A DNA stretch of 64,000 bases from Micromonospora orduensis (GTDB taxonomy: Bacteria > Actinomycetota > Actinomycetes > Mycobacteriales > Micromonosporaceae). This document shows, piece after piece, positions 55,594-64,000 of this stretch (its first letter is position 1; the number at the start of each line of letters is the position of its first letter). Under the pieces are notes generated by a model. That model ran no database searches. It was given only the letters and a program-made list of their open reading frames with translations, and was not told the origin of the DNA. The translations under genes were made by a program, and so were the position numbers. Where the stretch lies: positions 1 to 64,000 of the forward strand of contig NZ_VDFY01000188.1 in the NCBI RefSeq assembly GCF_006228125.1, written 5' to 3'.

Positions 55594-56787
55594 TCAGCGG
55601 GGGCTCACCGAGCGGTAGTGGGTCTTGTCGGTGTTGGCGAGGCTGTAGGTCTGCGTCCGGGTGGGCTCGGGGACGACCACCAGGCCGGGACGTTCGACGA
55701 GCAACGGCGTTCCCGGCGGCACGGAGAGGGAGCTGTCCCGGGTGGCCCGCCAACTGAGCACCACCAGGGGCTGCCCCGGCACCGGCAGCTGGTACGTCTG
55801 CAACGGGGTGGCCCGGTCGGCCGGCGAGACCACCGGAGCGCTCCCGTCCGCCGGCCGGTAGATCACGGCGGTCATCGTGCCGGCGTCGGTGTCCCAGCTC
55901 AACTGCTGCAACTCGGCCGCCTCGCCGCCGCCGAGGGCGACCTCGCCGAGCGAGCGGACGGTCAGCTTCGCCATCGGCCAGGACGTCGGCACCGAGCGCG
56001 GCGCGTCCCGGTCGCCGACGCGGCGGGGGATGCTCCCGAACGGGCCGCGGTCACCGGCCAGCACGCAGGTGTCCAGGCCGGTGAGCGCACGTCGACCGGC
56101 ACCGGACTCGTCGCGGACCAGCGGATAGCGCGGGTCGACGGTGCCGGTGCCCAGGTCGAGCAGTCGGTCGGCGGCCCGTCCCCGGGGCAGCGACTCGGTG
56201 GCCCGCAGGGTCGCGGTCACCGGTACCGCCGCGCAGGCCGGAACGTCGACCGGCGCGCTGAGCCCGTCGGCCACGGCCAGCGCCCGGCCCTGTGGCCCGA
56301 GCAGCGTCTGCACCCGGGCCGACACCAGGTAGCGCCGGCCGCCGGCGGTCTGCACCGGCAGCACGTCGGAGTAGACCAGGTAGCCGGGATCGGTGTACTC
56401 GGAGGCGCGGGTGATGGCGTACCGGTCGCCGTCACGGGTGAGTTGCAGCAGCCAGGAGGCGCTTTCGCCGGGTACGTCGGCGGCGACCAGGGCCACCGGG
56501 GCGCCGTCGACACGGCCGGAGAAGAGGATGCCGGACGAGGGCAGGTGCGCCCGGTCGTCGGCAGGTGACCGCCAGTCCCGCACCGCGTCGGTGACCGCCG
56601 CCGTCGCCGCCGCGTCGCCGGCCAGGTCGCCCCGGGGCGGCCACACCGCAAGCGAGCCGTCCAGGCTGTCGTACCCGACCCGCAGGTCCTTCGGTTGACG
56701 GTCGGCGACCGGACCGCACGCCGTCGCGGCCAGCACCACGCCCAGCAGGACGGTGAGGGCCCTGCCGTGCCGACGGCCTGGAGTCAC
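55594..56787 (-). CDS. Putative lipoprotein, unknown function
   Basis: This 397-aa protein starts at GTG 56787. It has a basic N-terminus and a hydrophobic signal segment LTVLLGVVLAATACGPVADRQ ending in a possible lipobox (A-T-A-C24), weaker than consensus. The mature region is rich in beta propensity, with DGAPVALVAADVPGE, YLVYSDVLPVQTAGGRRYLVS and WRATRDSSLSVPPGTPLL. It has two or three cysteines. No family is recognised. It faces away from the GT-C-like genes. Confidence 0.75.
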   Translation of the reverse strand: MTPGRRHGRALTVLLGVVLAATACGPVADRQPKDLRVGYDSLDGSLAVWPPRGDLAGDAAATAAVTDAVRDWRSPADDRAHLPSSGILFSGRVDGAPVALVAADVPGESASWLLQLTRDGDRYAITRASEYTDPGYLVYSDVLPVQTAGGRRYLVSARVQTLLGPQGRALAVADGLSAPVDVPACAAVPVTATLRATESLPRGRAADRLLDLGTGTVDPRYPLVRDESGAGRRALTGLDTCVLAGDRGPFGSIPRRVGDRDAPRSVPTSWPMAKLTVRSLGEVALGGGEAAELQQLSWDTDAGTMTAVIYRPADGSAPVVSPADRATPLQTYQLPVPGQPLVVLSWRATRDSSLSVPPGTPLLVERPGLVVVPEPTRTQTYSLANTDKTHYRSVSPR

Positions 56788-56942
56788 CTGGTCCGCCCCC
56801 GATCGCCTCGCCGTCGCTGTCGGAAAGCGCCATAGTACGAGATGTCCGGCGCGGGGCCTCAGGTGGTGGCCGCTGCTCCCACCACAGTGGACCCCACAGG
56901 CGTTTTCGTGCCGTTTCGTCGCTCCGGTAGACTCCGCCGACT

Positions 56943-58952
56943 GTGACGCCTGCCGAGTCCCGCGCCCTGTCCGCGCCGCACCCGGAGGCGGCTGCCGGCC
57001 TCGACGACCTCGACGAGACAGTGAGCTACCGCACTCCGACCACCAGAACGGCCGGCCGCGTCGCCACGTCCGCCGCGCCGGCCGAGGCCTCAGTAGGCGT
57101 CGTCGACGCCCCGGCCGCACCGACGACAACGCCTGTCGACACCCCACCGGAGGCCGAACCCGACCTGCCGGCCGACGCCGACGCCGAGGTGCCGGGTGGA
57201 AGCAGGTGGCGTGGGTGGACGCGGCGACGGCAGCACCTCGCCGTGGGCGGCCTGTTCCTGCTCGCCGCGCTCTGGGTGACCAGCCGGATCTGGCTGGACC
57301 CGGCCGGCCGGGTGGCCTCGCTCTACACCGGCGACCCGGCCCAGGTGCAGTTCTTCCTGGCCCACTCGGTCCGTGTGGTGCTGCACGGCGAGTACCCGTT
57401 CTACACCGAACAGTTCAACTACCCCGACGGTGTCAACCTGATGGCCAACACGGCGGTGCTGGCGCTGGGCATCCCGATGGTGCCGGTGACGCTGCTCTTC
57501 GGGCCGGCGGTGTCCTTCGTGGTGCTGGTGACGCTCGGTCTGGCCGGCACCGCCCTGGCGTGGTACCTCATGCTCTCCCGCCACCTGGTCCGCAACCCGC
57601 TCGCGGCGGCGGTCGGCGGCTGGTTCTGCGGGTTCTCCCCGGCGATGCTGTCGCACGCCAGCTGGCACCCGAACATCATCAGCCAGTTCCTGCTGCCGTT
57701 CATCGTCTGGCGGGTGCTGGTGCTGACCCGGTCGGCCCGGCCGGTGCGCGACGGCGCGCTGCTCGCCCTGCTGGTCACCGCCCAGGCGTTCATCAACGAG
57801 GAGATCCTGCTCTTCACGGCCCTGGCCTGCGGCGTGTTCCTGATCGCCGTGCTCGTCCAGGAACCGGCCCGCTGGTCGGCGGCGTGGCGGCCGTTGGGCG
57901 CCGGCCTGGCCGTGTGCGCGCTGCTGGCCGGGGCGCTGCTGGCGTACCCGCTGTACGTGCAGTTCGCCGGACCGATGGCGTACCACGGGCTCAGCGACGC
58001 GGTGCAGGACTACGGCAACGACATCGCCGCCTTCTTCGCGCCCGGTTCGCCCACCTTCGGCGGCAACCAGCGGGCCAACATCAACCTGGCGCCGAACTAC
58101 TCCGAGGAGAACGCCTTCTTCGGCTGGAGCCTGTCCCTGCTCGCCATCGGCATCGTCGTCTGGCTGCGCCGGGAACTGGTCGTCCGGGCGCTCGCGGCCA
58201 CCGGCGTGTTCTTCGCCGTGCTCTCCCTCGGCGAGCGGATCTCCTGGTGGGACCGGGAGCTGATCACCGGCCCGTGGCAGTTGCTGGTCCACCTGCCGCT
58301 GCTGGACGCGGTCGTGCCGACCCGGTTCGGCCTGATCACCAGCGTGGTGATCGGCCTGCTGCTCGCGCTCGCCGTCGAGCGGGCGTGGGCGCTGCGTCCG
58401 GCCGACCGACGCACCGTACGCACGCTCACCGCCGCCGGCCTGGCGTTCGCGCTGCTGCCGATCGCGCCGATGCCGCTGCGGATGGTGTCCCGACCGCCGG
58501 TGCCGGACTTCATCACCGCCGACCGGTGGCGGGAGTACGTGGGCCCGGACCAGACGCTGGTGCCCATTCCGGTGCCGAGCATGGGCAACACGCACGGCAT
58601 GCGCTGGGCGGCGGCCACCAACCTCGACTTCAAGATCCCGGGCGGCTACTTCCTCGCCCCGCGCAACGGCAACACCGGTGACCCGGGGCGGTTCGGCGGC
58701 CGGCCCAGCGGCGTGGGCCAACTGCTGGAGGAGGTGGCCACCACCGGCCGCACCCCGAAGCTCGACGACCGGCAGCGCCGCCGTTTCACCGACGAGCTGC
58801 GCCACTGGCGGGCCGCCATCCTGGTGCTGCCGGTCCGCCAGCAGAACGCCGAGCCGCTGCGCCGCGCCGTCGAGGACCTGGTCGGCCCCGGCCGCCAGGA
58901 GCTGGACGTCTGGGTGTGGGACGTCCGGACGCTTACCGACCGCTCGGTCTGA
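56943..58952 (+). CDS. GT-C-like polytopic membrane protein, paralogue A
   Basis: This 669-aa protein has a disordered N-terminal tail of about 90 residues, then about ten to twelve membrane helices. The first outer loop contains a conserved Asp (D131 in YTGDPAQ), matching the position of the catalytic acidic residue in GT-C glycosyltransferases. The shared motif PDGVNLMANT follows. Other conserved pieces are FINEEILLF, NYSEENAFFGW and a C-terminal ELRHWRAAILVL ending WVWDVR. Two paralogues lie next to it. A glycosyltransferase-like role in envelope polysaccharide is inferred only. Confidence 0.85.
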   Translation: MTPAESRALSAPHPEAAAGLDDLDETVSYRTPTTRTAGRVATSAAPAEASVGVVDAPAAPTTTPVDTPPEAEPDLPADADAEVPGGSRWRGWTRRRQHLAVGGLFLLAALWVTSRIWLDPAGRVASLYTGDPAQVQFFLAHSVRVVLHGEYPFYTEQFNYPDGVNLMANTAVLALGIPMVPVTLLFGPAVSFVVLVTLGLAGTALAWYLMLSRHLVRNPLAAAVGGWFCGFSPAMLSHASWHPNIISQFLLPFIVWRVLVLTRSARPVRDGALLALLVTAQAFINEEILLFTALACGVFLIAVLVQEPARWSAAWRPLGAGLAVCALLAGALLAYPLYVQFAGPMAYHGLSDAVQDYGNDIAAFFAPGSPTFGGNQRANINLAPNYSEENAFFGWSLSLLAIGIVVWLRRELVVRALAATGVFFAVLSLGERISWWDRELITGPWQLLVHLPLLDAVVPTRFGLITSVVIGLLLALAVERAWALRPADRRTVRTLTAAGLAFALLPIAPMPLRMVSRPPVPDFITADRWREYVGPDQTLVPIPVPSMGNTHGMRWAAATNLDFKIPGGYFLAPRNGNTGDPGRFGGRPSGVGQLLEEVATTGRTPKLDDRQRRRFTDELRHWRAAILVLPVRQQNAEPLRRAVEDLVGPGRQELDVWVWDVRTLTDRSV

Positions 58953-60733
58953 TGGCCACCGGGACGGCGTCCGCCGCGACGGTTGCCCCGGCGCCGACGC
59001 GGTGGTCCCGGCCGAGCTGGCTCCCGGACGCGGTGGTGGTGACCGGCTATCTGGGCCTGGCCCTCCTGCTGACCAGCGGGCAGTGGGGGCACCCGTGGCG
59101 GCTGTTCCACCAGGCCGGCGACCAGGTCCTCTTCGAGTGGATGCTGGCCCACGCGGCGCACGCCGTCGTCGAGGGGGAGAACCCGCTCTACAGCACGGCG
59201 TTGAACGCGCCGGACGGGGTCAACCTGATGGCGAACACGTCGGTGCTCGGCCTGGGTGTGCCACTGACCCCGGTCACGCTGCTGTTCGGGTCGCAGGTGG
59301 CGTTCTGCGTGGCGGTCGTCTGCTGCCTCGCCGGCACCGCGACGGCCTGGTACGCGCTGCTGCGCCGCAGGCTGGTCAGCGCCCGGTCGGCGGCGGCGGT
59401 CGGTGGGCTGATCTGTGGGTTCGCCCCCGGCATGATCGCCCAGGCGGGCGCGCACCTGCACATCGCCGCGCAGTTCCTGGTGCCCCCGATCCTCGCCCTG
59501 ATGTTCCGGCCCGCCGACCGCTCCACGTGGCGGTCCGGCGTCGGCCTCGGGCTGCTGGTCGTCTGGCAGGCCTTCATCGGCGAGGAGGTGCTGGTCTTCC
59601 TGGCGCTCGCCGCCGGGGTGCTCGCGCTGGGGTGGGCGCTCGCCGACCGCTCGGCCGCCCGCCGGCACGCGCCGGCCCTGTTCGGGCGGCTCGCGGTGGC
59701 GGCCGTGGTGGCGACGGCGCTGCTGGCGTACCCGCTGTGGTTCCAGTTCCGCGGCCCGCAGCACTACGCGGGGATGGCCTTCGCCGCGCACGCCTTCCAA
59801 CTGGACGCGGCGTCGTTCACCGCGTCGGCCCGGCAGACCGTGCTCGGCGACGACTGGCTGCCGGGCCTGCTCTCGCCGAACCCGACCGAGGAGAACTCGT
59901 TCTTCGGCCCGGGACTGCTCGTGCTCGCCGTGGTGATCGTGATCTGGCTGTGGCGACGGCCGCTGGTCCGCGCGCTGGCCGCCTGTGGCCTGGTGTTCGC
60001 CCTGCTCTCGCTCGGCACCGAGCTGCGGGTGGACGGCGCCGCCACCGGCATTCCCGCGCCGTACCGGCTGGTCGCCGGGCTGCCGCTGCTCGACCTCGCG
60101 GTGCCGGCCCGGTTCGCGCTGGTCTGCGTACCGGTGCTGGGAGTGCTGGTGGCGCTCTCGGTGGACCGGGTCCGGGCGGCACGCCGGCTGTCGGCCGCGC
60201 CGGGACTGCCGGTGCGGCTGCTCTGGGCCGGGGCGGTGGCCGCCGCGCTGCTGCCCCTGGTCCCGACACCGATCCGGGTGGTGCCGGTCCCGCCGGTGCC
60301 GGGGTTCGTCGCCGACGGCGGGTGGCGTCCGCTGGTCCCGCCCGGCCGGACGGTGGTCGCCGTACCCCCGGTCACCGGCGCGGCGCGGAGCCCGGTGATG
60401 CTCTGGTCCGCCCGCACCGGGCTCGCCTTCCCAGCGCCGGGCGGCTACTTCATCGGGCCGGCCGGCCCCGACGACCCGACGGCCCGCTGGGGCGCGCCGG
60501 ACCGGCCCACCTCGGTGCTGCTGCGCGCGGTGGCCGAGACCGGAGTGGTGCCGGTGCTCACCGACGCCGACCGCCGGCGGGCCGTCGAGGATCTGCGGCA
60601 CTGGCGGGCCGCGCTTGTGGTGCTCGGCCCGTCGACGCACGGCGACCCGCTGCGCCGCACCGTCGACTACCTGCTCGGCCCGGGCCGCCCGGTCGACGGC
60701 GGATGGGTGTGGGACGTGCGGGGCAGCGTCTAA
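58952..60733 (+). CDS. GT-C-like polytopic membrane protein, paralogue B
   Basis: This 593-aa protein lacks the N-terminal tail of paralogue A but has the same helices and motifs: AGDQVLFEWMLAH (Asp in the first outer loop), PDGVNLMANTSVLGLG, FIGEEVLVF (the motif's Asn is Gly here), PTEENSFFGPG, and C-terminal DLRHWRAALVVLG ending GWVWDVR. Its ATG overlaps the stop of paralogue A by one base, so they are co-translated. It overlaps the stop of paralogue C from the other strand by three bases. Confidence 0.85.
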   Translation: MATGTASAATVAPAPTRWSRPSWLPDAVVVTGYLGLALLLTSGQWGHPWRLFHQAGDQVLFEWMLAHAAHAVVEGENPLYSTALNAPDGVNLMANTSVLGLGVPLTPVTLLFGSQVAFCVAVVCCLAGTATAWYALLRRRLVSARSAAAVGGLICGFAPGMIAQAGAHLHIAAQFLVPPILALMFRPADRSTWRSGVGLGLLVVWQAFIGEEVLVFLALAAGVLALGWALADRSAARRHAPALFGRLAVAAVVATALLAYPLWFQFRGPQHYAGMAFAAHAFQLDAASFTASARQTVLGDDWLPGLLSPNPTEENSFFGPGLLVLAVVIVIWLWRRPLVRALAACGLVFALLSLGTELRVDGAATGIPAPYRLVAGLPLLDLAVPARFALVCVPVLGVLVALSVDRVRAARRLSAAPGLPVRLLWAGAVAAALLPLVPTPIRVVPVPPVPGFVADGGWRPLVPPGRTVVAVPPVTGAARSPVMLWSARTGLAFPAPGGYFIGPAGPDDPTARWGAPDRPTSVLLRAVAETGVVPVLTDADRRRAVEDLRHWRAALVVLGPSTHGDPLRRTVDYLLGPGRPVDGGWVWDVRGSV

Positions 60734-62592
60734 CCCACAAGCGCGCGGACGTCCCAGACCCAGACGTCGTCGACCCGCTGCGGCGGCCCGATCAGGGCGG
60801 TGACCAGCTCACGCAGCACCGCCTCGCGCGGGTGTGCACCGAGCACCACTACCGACGCCCGCCAGAAGCGCAGGTCCTGCACGGCCTGGCGACGGTTCTC
60901 GTCGGTGAGCGCCGGGACCTTGTCCGTGTCCATGGTGGAGTAGATCAGGCTGCTGGTGGGCCGGTTCGGCGCCCCGAAGACGCCCTCGCCCAGCTCGTTG
61001 GGGCCGATGAAGTATCCGCCCGGGACGGGGAACTCCTGCCCGGTCAGGGCGCTCCAGCGCAGCGTGGGCAGGCCGTGGACGTTGCTCGGGATCGGCACCG
61101 GCACCAGGGTCCGGCCCGCCGGCACGTACGGCCGCCAGCCGCCGGCGGTGATGAAGTGCGGCGGCGGCTCCACCTGCTGGGCGGGCAGCGGCCGGGGGAA
61201 GAGCGGCAGCACGGCGAGGGCGACCGCCGTGTACCCCACCGGGCGGAGCCACCGCCGACGCGACGCGACAGCCGGTTCGCCCGTGCGCTGGGCCGGCACC
61301 CGCGGCGCCTCGGCCGGACGCCCCTGCCGGGACGCGGCGTCCCAGGTCAGCGCGAGCAGTACGCCCACCGCGGCGGCGACGACCAACGTCAACCGGGTCG
61401 GCATCATCATCTCGACCAGAGGCAGGTCGTCCGGCACGTACGACCACGGGCCGCGCACCTCGGTCTCGACGCCGTTGAAGCGCACCACCGGCCCGATCGC
61501 GGCCACGGTGAAGACCACCATCAGGACCGCGACGATCCGGGCCGCCAGCGACCGGCGGACCAGCAGCACCAGGGCCACCACCGACAGGAGCACCAGCGGC
61601 CAACCGAACCAGGTGTTCTGCTCGGTCACCCCGATCGTCTTCTCCACGGCCGGGTCACCGGCCCAGGTGTCCCGGGCGAAGGTGACGAACGCGACCAGGT
61701 CCTCGCCCCAGTTGTGGAAGACGCCGCCCTGCAGGCCCCGGTAGGACTGCGGGCCGTTGAACTGGAACCAGATCGGGTACGCGGCGAGCAGCAGCGCCAG
61801 CCCGCCGGCCACACCCAGCCCGGCCACGAACGTGCCGGCGACGGCCCGCGTGGCGGCGGGCCGCTGCACGGCGTACGCCAGCACGACGACCAGGCAGGCC
61901 AGCGCCGTGAGCAGCAGCATCTCCTCGTTGATGAAGATCTGGTACGCGACAAGCGCCCCGAGGACCAGCCCGTTGCGCCGCCATCGGCCCGGCTCGCCGA
62001 GGCGCAGCACCCGCACCACGATCAGGGGCAGCAGGAAGTTGGACACGAAGTTGGGCTGGCCGTTGGCGTGGTGGATGATGCCCGGCGCGAAGCCGAGGAA
62101 CGCGCCGCCGACGAACGCCGCCGCCCGGGAGCGCACCAGGTGGCGGGAGAGCATCCAGTACGCGGTGCCAGCGGTGGCGGCGAGGGCCCCGCCCAGGTAG
62201 AGCGCGTACATCACCTGGGGGCCGAGCAGCATGGTCAGCGGCGCCAGCGGCAGGGTCACCCCGAGCAGCGAGGTGTTGGCCATCATGTTCACCCCGTCCG
62301 GGGCGTTCTGCCGGGCCGTGAACAGCGGGTTCTCCAGGTGCCGCACGGAGTACGCGCCGTGCGCGAACAGCCACTCGAACCAGCTGTGGTCGGTGGGCAG
62401 GTGCGAGGACACCCGACCTGTCACGTCACCCCAGTAGTTGAGGCAGACGAACACGCCCAGCACCACATAGGCTCCGAGAGCCACGAGATCGGCGCGGGCG
62501 GGTCGGCGTCGAGGCCGCCGTGTCGTCTCGACGTCGACCGGGTCGGCGTCGGTTACGGGATTCAGCGAGGGGTCTACCACCGGCACAGCCAC
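60730..62592 (-). CDS. GT-C-like polytopic membrane protein, paralogue C
   Basis: This 620-aa protein on the opposite strand has the same layout: LPTDHSWFEWLFAHG with its Asp, PDGVNMMANTSLLGV, FINEEMLLL, TEQNTWFGW, and C-terminal DLRFWRASVVVLG ending VWVWDVRALVG. Its stop (60730-60732) overlaps that of paralogue B. The start is uncertain: GTG codons at 62592, 62586 and 62580 are all in frame without a clear ribosome binding site. Confidence 0.8.
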   Translation of the reverse strand: MAVPVVDPSLNPVTDADPVDVETTRRPRRRPARADLVALGAYVVLGVFVCLNYWGDVTGRVSSHLPTDHSWFEWLFAHGAYSVRHLENPLFTARQNAPDGVNMMANTSLLGVTLPLAPLTMLLGPQVMYALYLGGALAATAGTAYWMLSRHLVRSRAAAFVGGAFLGFAPGIIHHANGQPNFVSNFLLPLIVVRVLRLGEPGRWRRNGLVLGALVAYQIFINEEMLLLTALACLVVVLAYAVQRPAATRAVAGTFVAGLGVAGGLALLLAAYPIWFQFNGPQSYRGLQGGVFHNWGEDLVAFVTFARDTWAGDPAVEKTIGVTEQNTWFGWPLVLLSVVALVLLVRRSLAARIVAVLMVVFTVAAIGPVVRFNGVETEVRGPWSYVPDDLPLVEMMMPTRLTLVVAAAVGVLLALTWDAASRQGRPAEAPRVPAQRTGEPAVASRRRWLRPVGYTAVALAVLPLFPRPLPAQQVEPPPHFITAGGWRPYVPAGRTLVPVPIPSNVHGLPTLRWSALTGQEFPVPGGYFIGPNELGEGVFGAPNRPTSSLIYSTMDTDKVPALTDENRRQAVQDLRFWRASVVVLGAHPREAVLRELVTALIGPPQRVDDVWVWDVRALVG

Positions 62593-62706
62593 GACGCGCC
62601 ATCGTACAGGCGAGGATGCGTCGGATTTGCCGGGCCGGTGTGCCCACGGTCGGGTTTGCCGGGAAGCGCCGCCGGCCAGCCACGACGGGTGACGGGGGGA
62701 CGGTCG

Positions 62707-63982
62707 GTGTCGATCATCGAACTGGGCGAGGTCCGGGACGGGGACGTCCCGCCGCGGCCGGCCCGCCGACCACGCGCGGCCGGTCGTCCGCTGCGCTGCG
62801 CGGCGGTGCTGCTGCTGGCACTTGTCGTGCTGGCCTCCGCGGCGCCGGCGACGGGGCGGACGGTGAGCCCGGTGCCGGCCGCGCGGGCCGCGGCGGCGTA
62901 CCTCACCGGGGACGGTGTCTTCGTCGTCGACCCGCCGACACCCACCGGGGACCGGTACCTGACCGCGTACGCCCAGCCGACACCAGGTGGTGGCGTACCG
63001 CGGCGGTGGCGGGCGCCCCTGCCCCGCGCCGGCGACTACCTCGGCGTGCGGGTCGAGCAGGGGCTGGTGCTGTCCATGGGGGTCAGCGCCGGTAACGGTG
63101 TGTTCGAGACCACCGCCTTCGACCCGGAGACGGGGCGGCAGCGCTGGCGGCTCGCGGGGATGCCCCAGGCGACGGCCGACGGCGGTCTGCTGCTGGTGGA
63201 CGACATGGCGGACCGGGACGGCGCGATGAGCCGGGTCGACCCGGACAGCGGCCGGCTGCTCTGGTCGGTGCCCATTCCGGCCGCCCGGCAACCCCACCTA
63301 CCACCTCAGCGGCGACCGGGTCGACCGGTTCGTGCTCGTGCAGCCGACCGGCGAGGTGCAGGTGCACGACGCCGGCACCGGTGACCTGCTGCGCAGCATC
63401 GACACGCTGCCCGGTGACCGGTCGGCGTACCAGCGTGTGCAGGTCGTGGACGATCTGCTGCTGCTCGTACCGCCCGGCGGGACCCGGCTGGTCGGCCACC
63501 GTCTGCCCGGGCTCGATCCGCTGTGGACGGCCGATGTGCCGCTGGTGTCGTACGTGGTGGGTTGCGCGGGCCTGCTCTGCGCGTTGCAGCAGACCGGCGG
63601 CCTCCAGGTCCTCGATCCGGCCACCGGCGCGGTGCGCTGGTCGGACCCGGGCCGGGACACCCTGGCCGACGTCCGGGACGGCCGGCTCCTGGTGGCGGGG
63701 CCGGATCAGCGGTACGCGGCACGCGACGCGACGACCGGAGGGGCGCGGGCCGAGCTGGGCCGGTGGAACCTGGTGCCGTCGCTCCGACGTGACGACCCGT
63801 TGCTGGGGGTGCGTCCGCTGGACGACGGGCGGCTGGTCGTCGCCGAACTGGACCTGGCGGCCGGCCGGTCCCGGATCGTCGACGTGCTCCCGGACGTCGT
63901 CGGCAACTGCCAGGCGTCCCTGCCGACCCTGCTGTGTCAGCGCCTCGACGGCTCGACCGCGCTGTGGCGGCTGCGGTCGTGA
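62707..63982 (+). pseudogene. PQQ-like beta-propeller protein, frameshifted
   Basis: A membrane-anchored, secreted or lipoprotein-like beta-propeller starts at GTG 62707 (GGGGGGA upstream). It has an N-terminal Arg-rich segment and a membrane helix (LRCAAVLLLALVVLASAAP). Propeller repeats follow, such as TAFDPETGRQRWRLAG and RVDPDSGRLLWSVPIPA. Frame one runs into unrelated Arg/Pro-rich sequence after about 63286 and ends at 63384. From there a second frame (protein NPTYHLSGDRVDRFVLVQPTGEV) continues the repeats (HDAGTGDLLRSIDTL, VLDPATGAVRWSDPG) to a stop at 63982. A one-base insertion in CCGCCCGGC near 63281-63289 explains the change; with it removed the protein is 424 aa. It may be a sequencing error. 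Confidence 0.75.
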
Positions 63983-64000
63983 CCGGCCCGCTCATCGACC

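Noticed and set aside
58678-62700. Long plus-strand frame continuing into the propeller gene
   Set aside because: Upstream of GTG 62707 it runs out of frame through paralogue B and antisense to paralogue C. Only the part from 62707 belongs to a real gene.

Overview
The window is high-GC actinobacterial chromosome, most likely from a Micromonospora-like member of the Micromonosporaceae. Support comes from codon use, frequent GTG starts, strong GC-rich terminators, and many actinobacteria-restricted small families (DUF3039, DUF3093, DUF3099, DUF3159, DUF3710, DUF4193, DUF397, DUF5522, DUF7455). From memory, most of the gene content follows the conserved actinobacterial block seen in Mycobacterium tuberculosis between about Rv2682c (dxs) and Rv2731 (DUF349): dxs, TrmA-like methyltransferase, APC permease, two trkA genes, DUF3159, OB-fold protein, DUF3710, dut, DUF3093, DUF4193, LytR_C protein, suhB-like, sigA, sigB, DtxR/IdeR, nrdR, lexA, hflX, dapF, miaA, the dioxygenase-like protein and the DUF349 protein. 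No rRNA, tRNA, CRISPR array or insertion sequence was seen.

Layout. 1-13.7 kb is core: DUF349 protein, dioxygenase-like protein, miaA, dapF, NAD-malic enzyme, hflX, a secreted glycine-rich protein, lexA, and nrdR with the B12-dependent ribonucleotide reductase nrdJ. The lexA-nrdR gap carries three SOS-box-like palindromes. 13.7-17.8 kb is a lower-GC accessory island. It holds a two-gene CBASS anti-phage operon (a cGAS/DncV-like nucleotidyltransferase plus a Cap15-type two-TM beta-barrel effector), an XRE/DUF5753 regulator with its DUF397 partner, and four overlapping microprotein genes, three of them with cysteine knuckles. 17.8-35.7 kb mixes core and lineage genes: F420-type oxidoreductase, DUF2332, MerR regulator, asparaginase, DtxR/IdeR, a sulfurtransferase, an AcuC deacetylase next to a GNAT/acyl-CoA-synthetase fusion, sigB, Spo0M, dtd, a methyltransferase, an HhH-GPD protein, a BrnT-like toxin-antitoxin pair, DUF3099, and the pseudouridine genes pfkB and psuG.

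35.7-55.5 kb is the sigA neighbourhood: DUF3039, TRIC channel, helicase, DUF7455, principal sigma factor, inositol monophosphatase, LytR_C protein, DUF4193, DUF3093, dut, DUF3710, OB-fold, DUF3159, a potassium-linked set (two TrkA proteins divergent from an APC permease), a TrmA-like methyltransferase, anmK and dxs. 55.6-64 kb is an envelope-related region: a lipoprotein-like protein, three consecutive paralogous GT-C-like polytopic proteins, and a PQQ-type beta-propeller protein broken by a one-base frameshift.

Working together: nrdR, nrdJ, lexA and dut serve dNTP supply and DNA damage control; AcuC and the GNAT fusion look like a reversible protein-acylation pair; psuG with the PfkB kinase degrades pseudouridine; TrkA, TrkA and the APC permease probably handle potassium. 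The CBASS operon is the clearest dedicated biological system and is the part of the window most likely to have been acquired horizontally.
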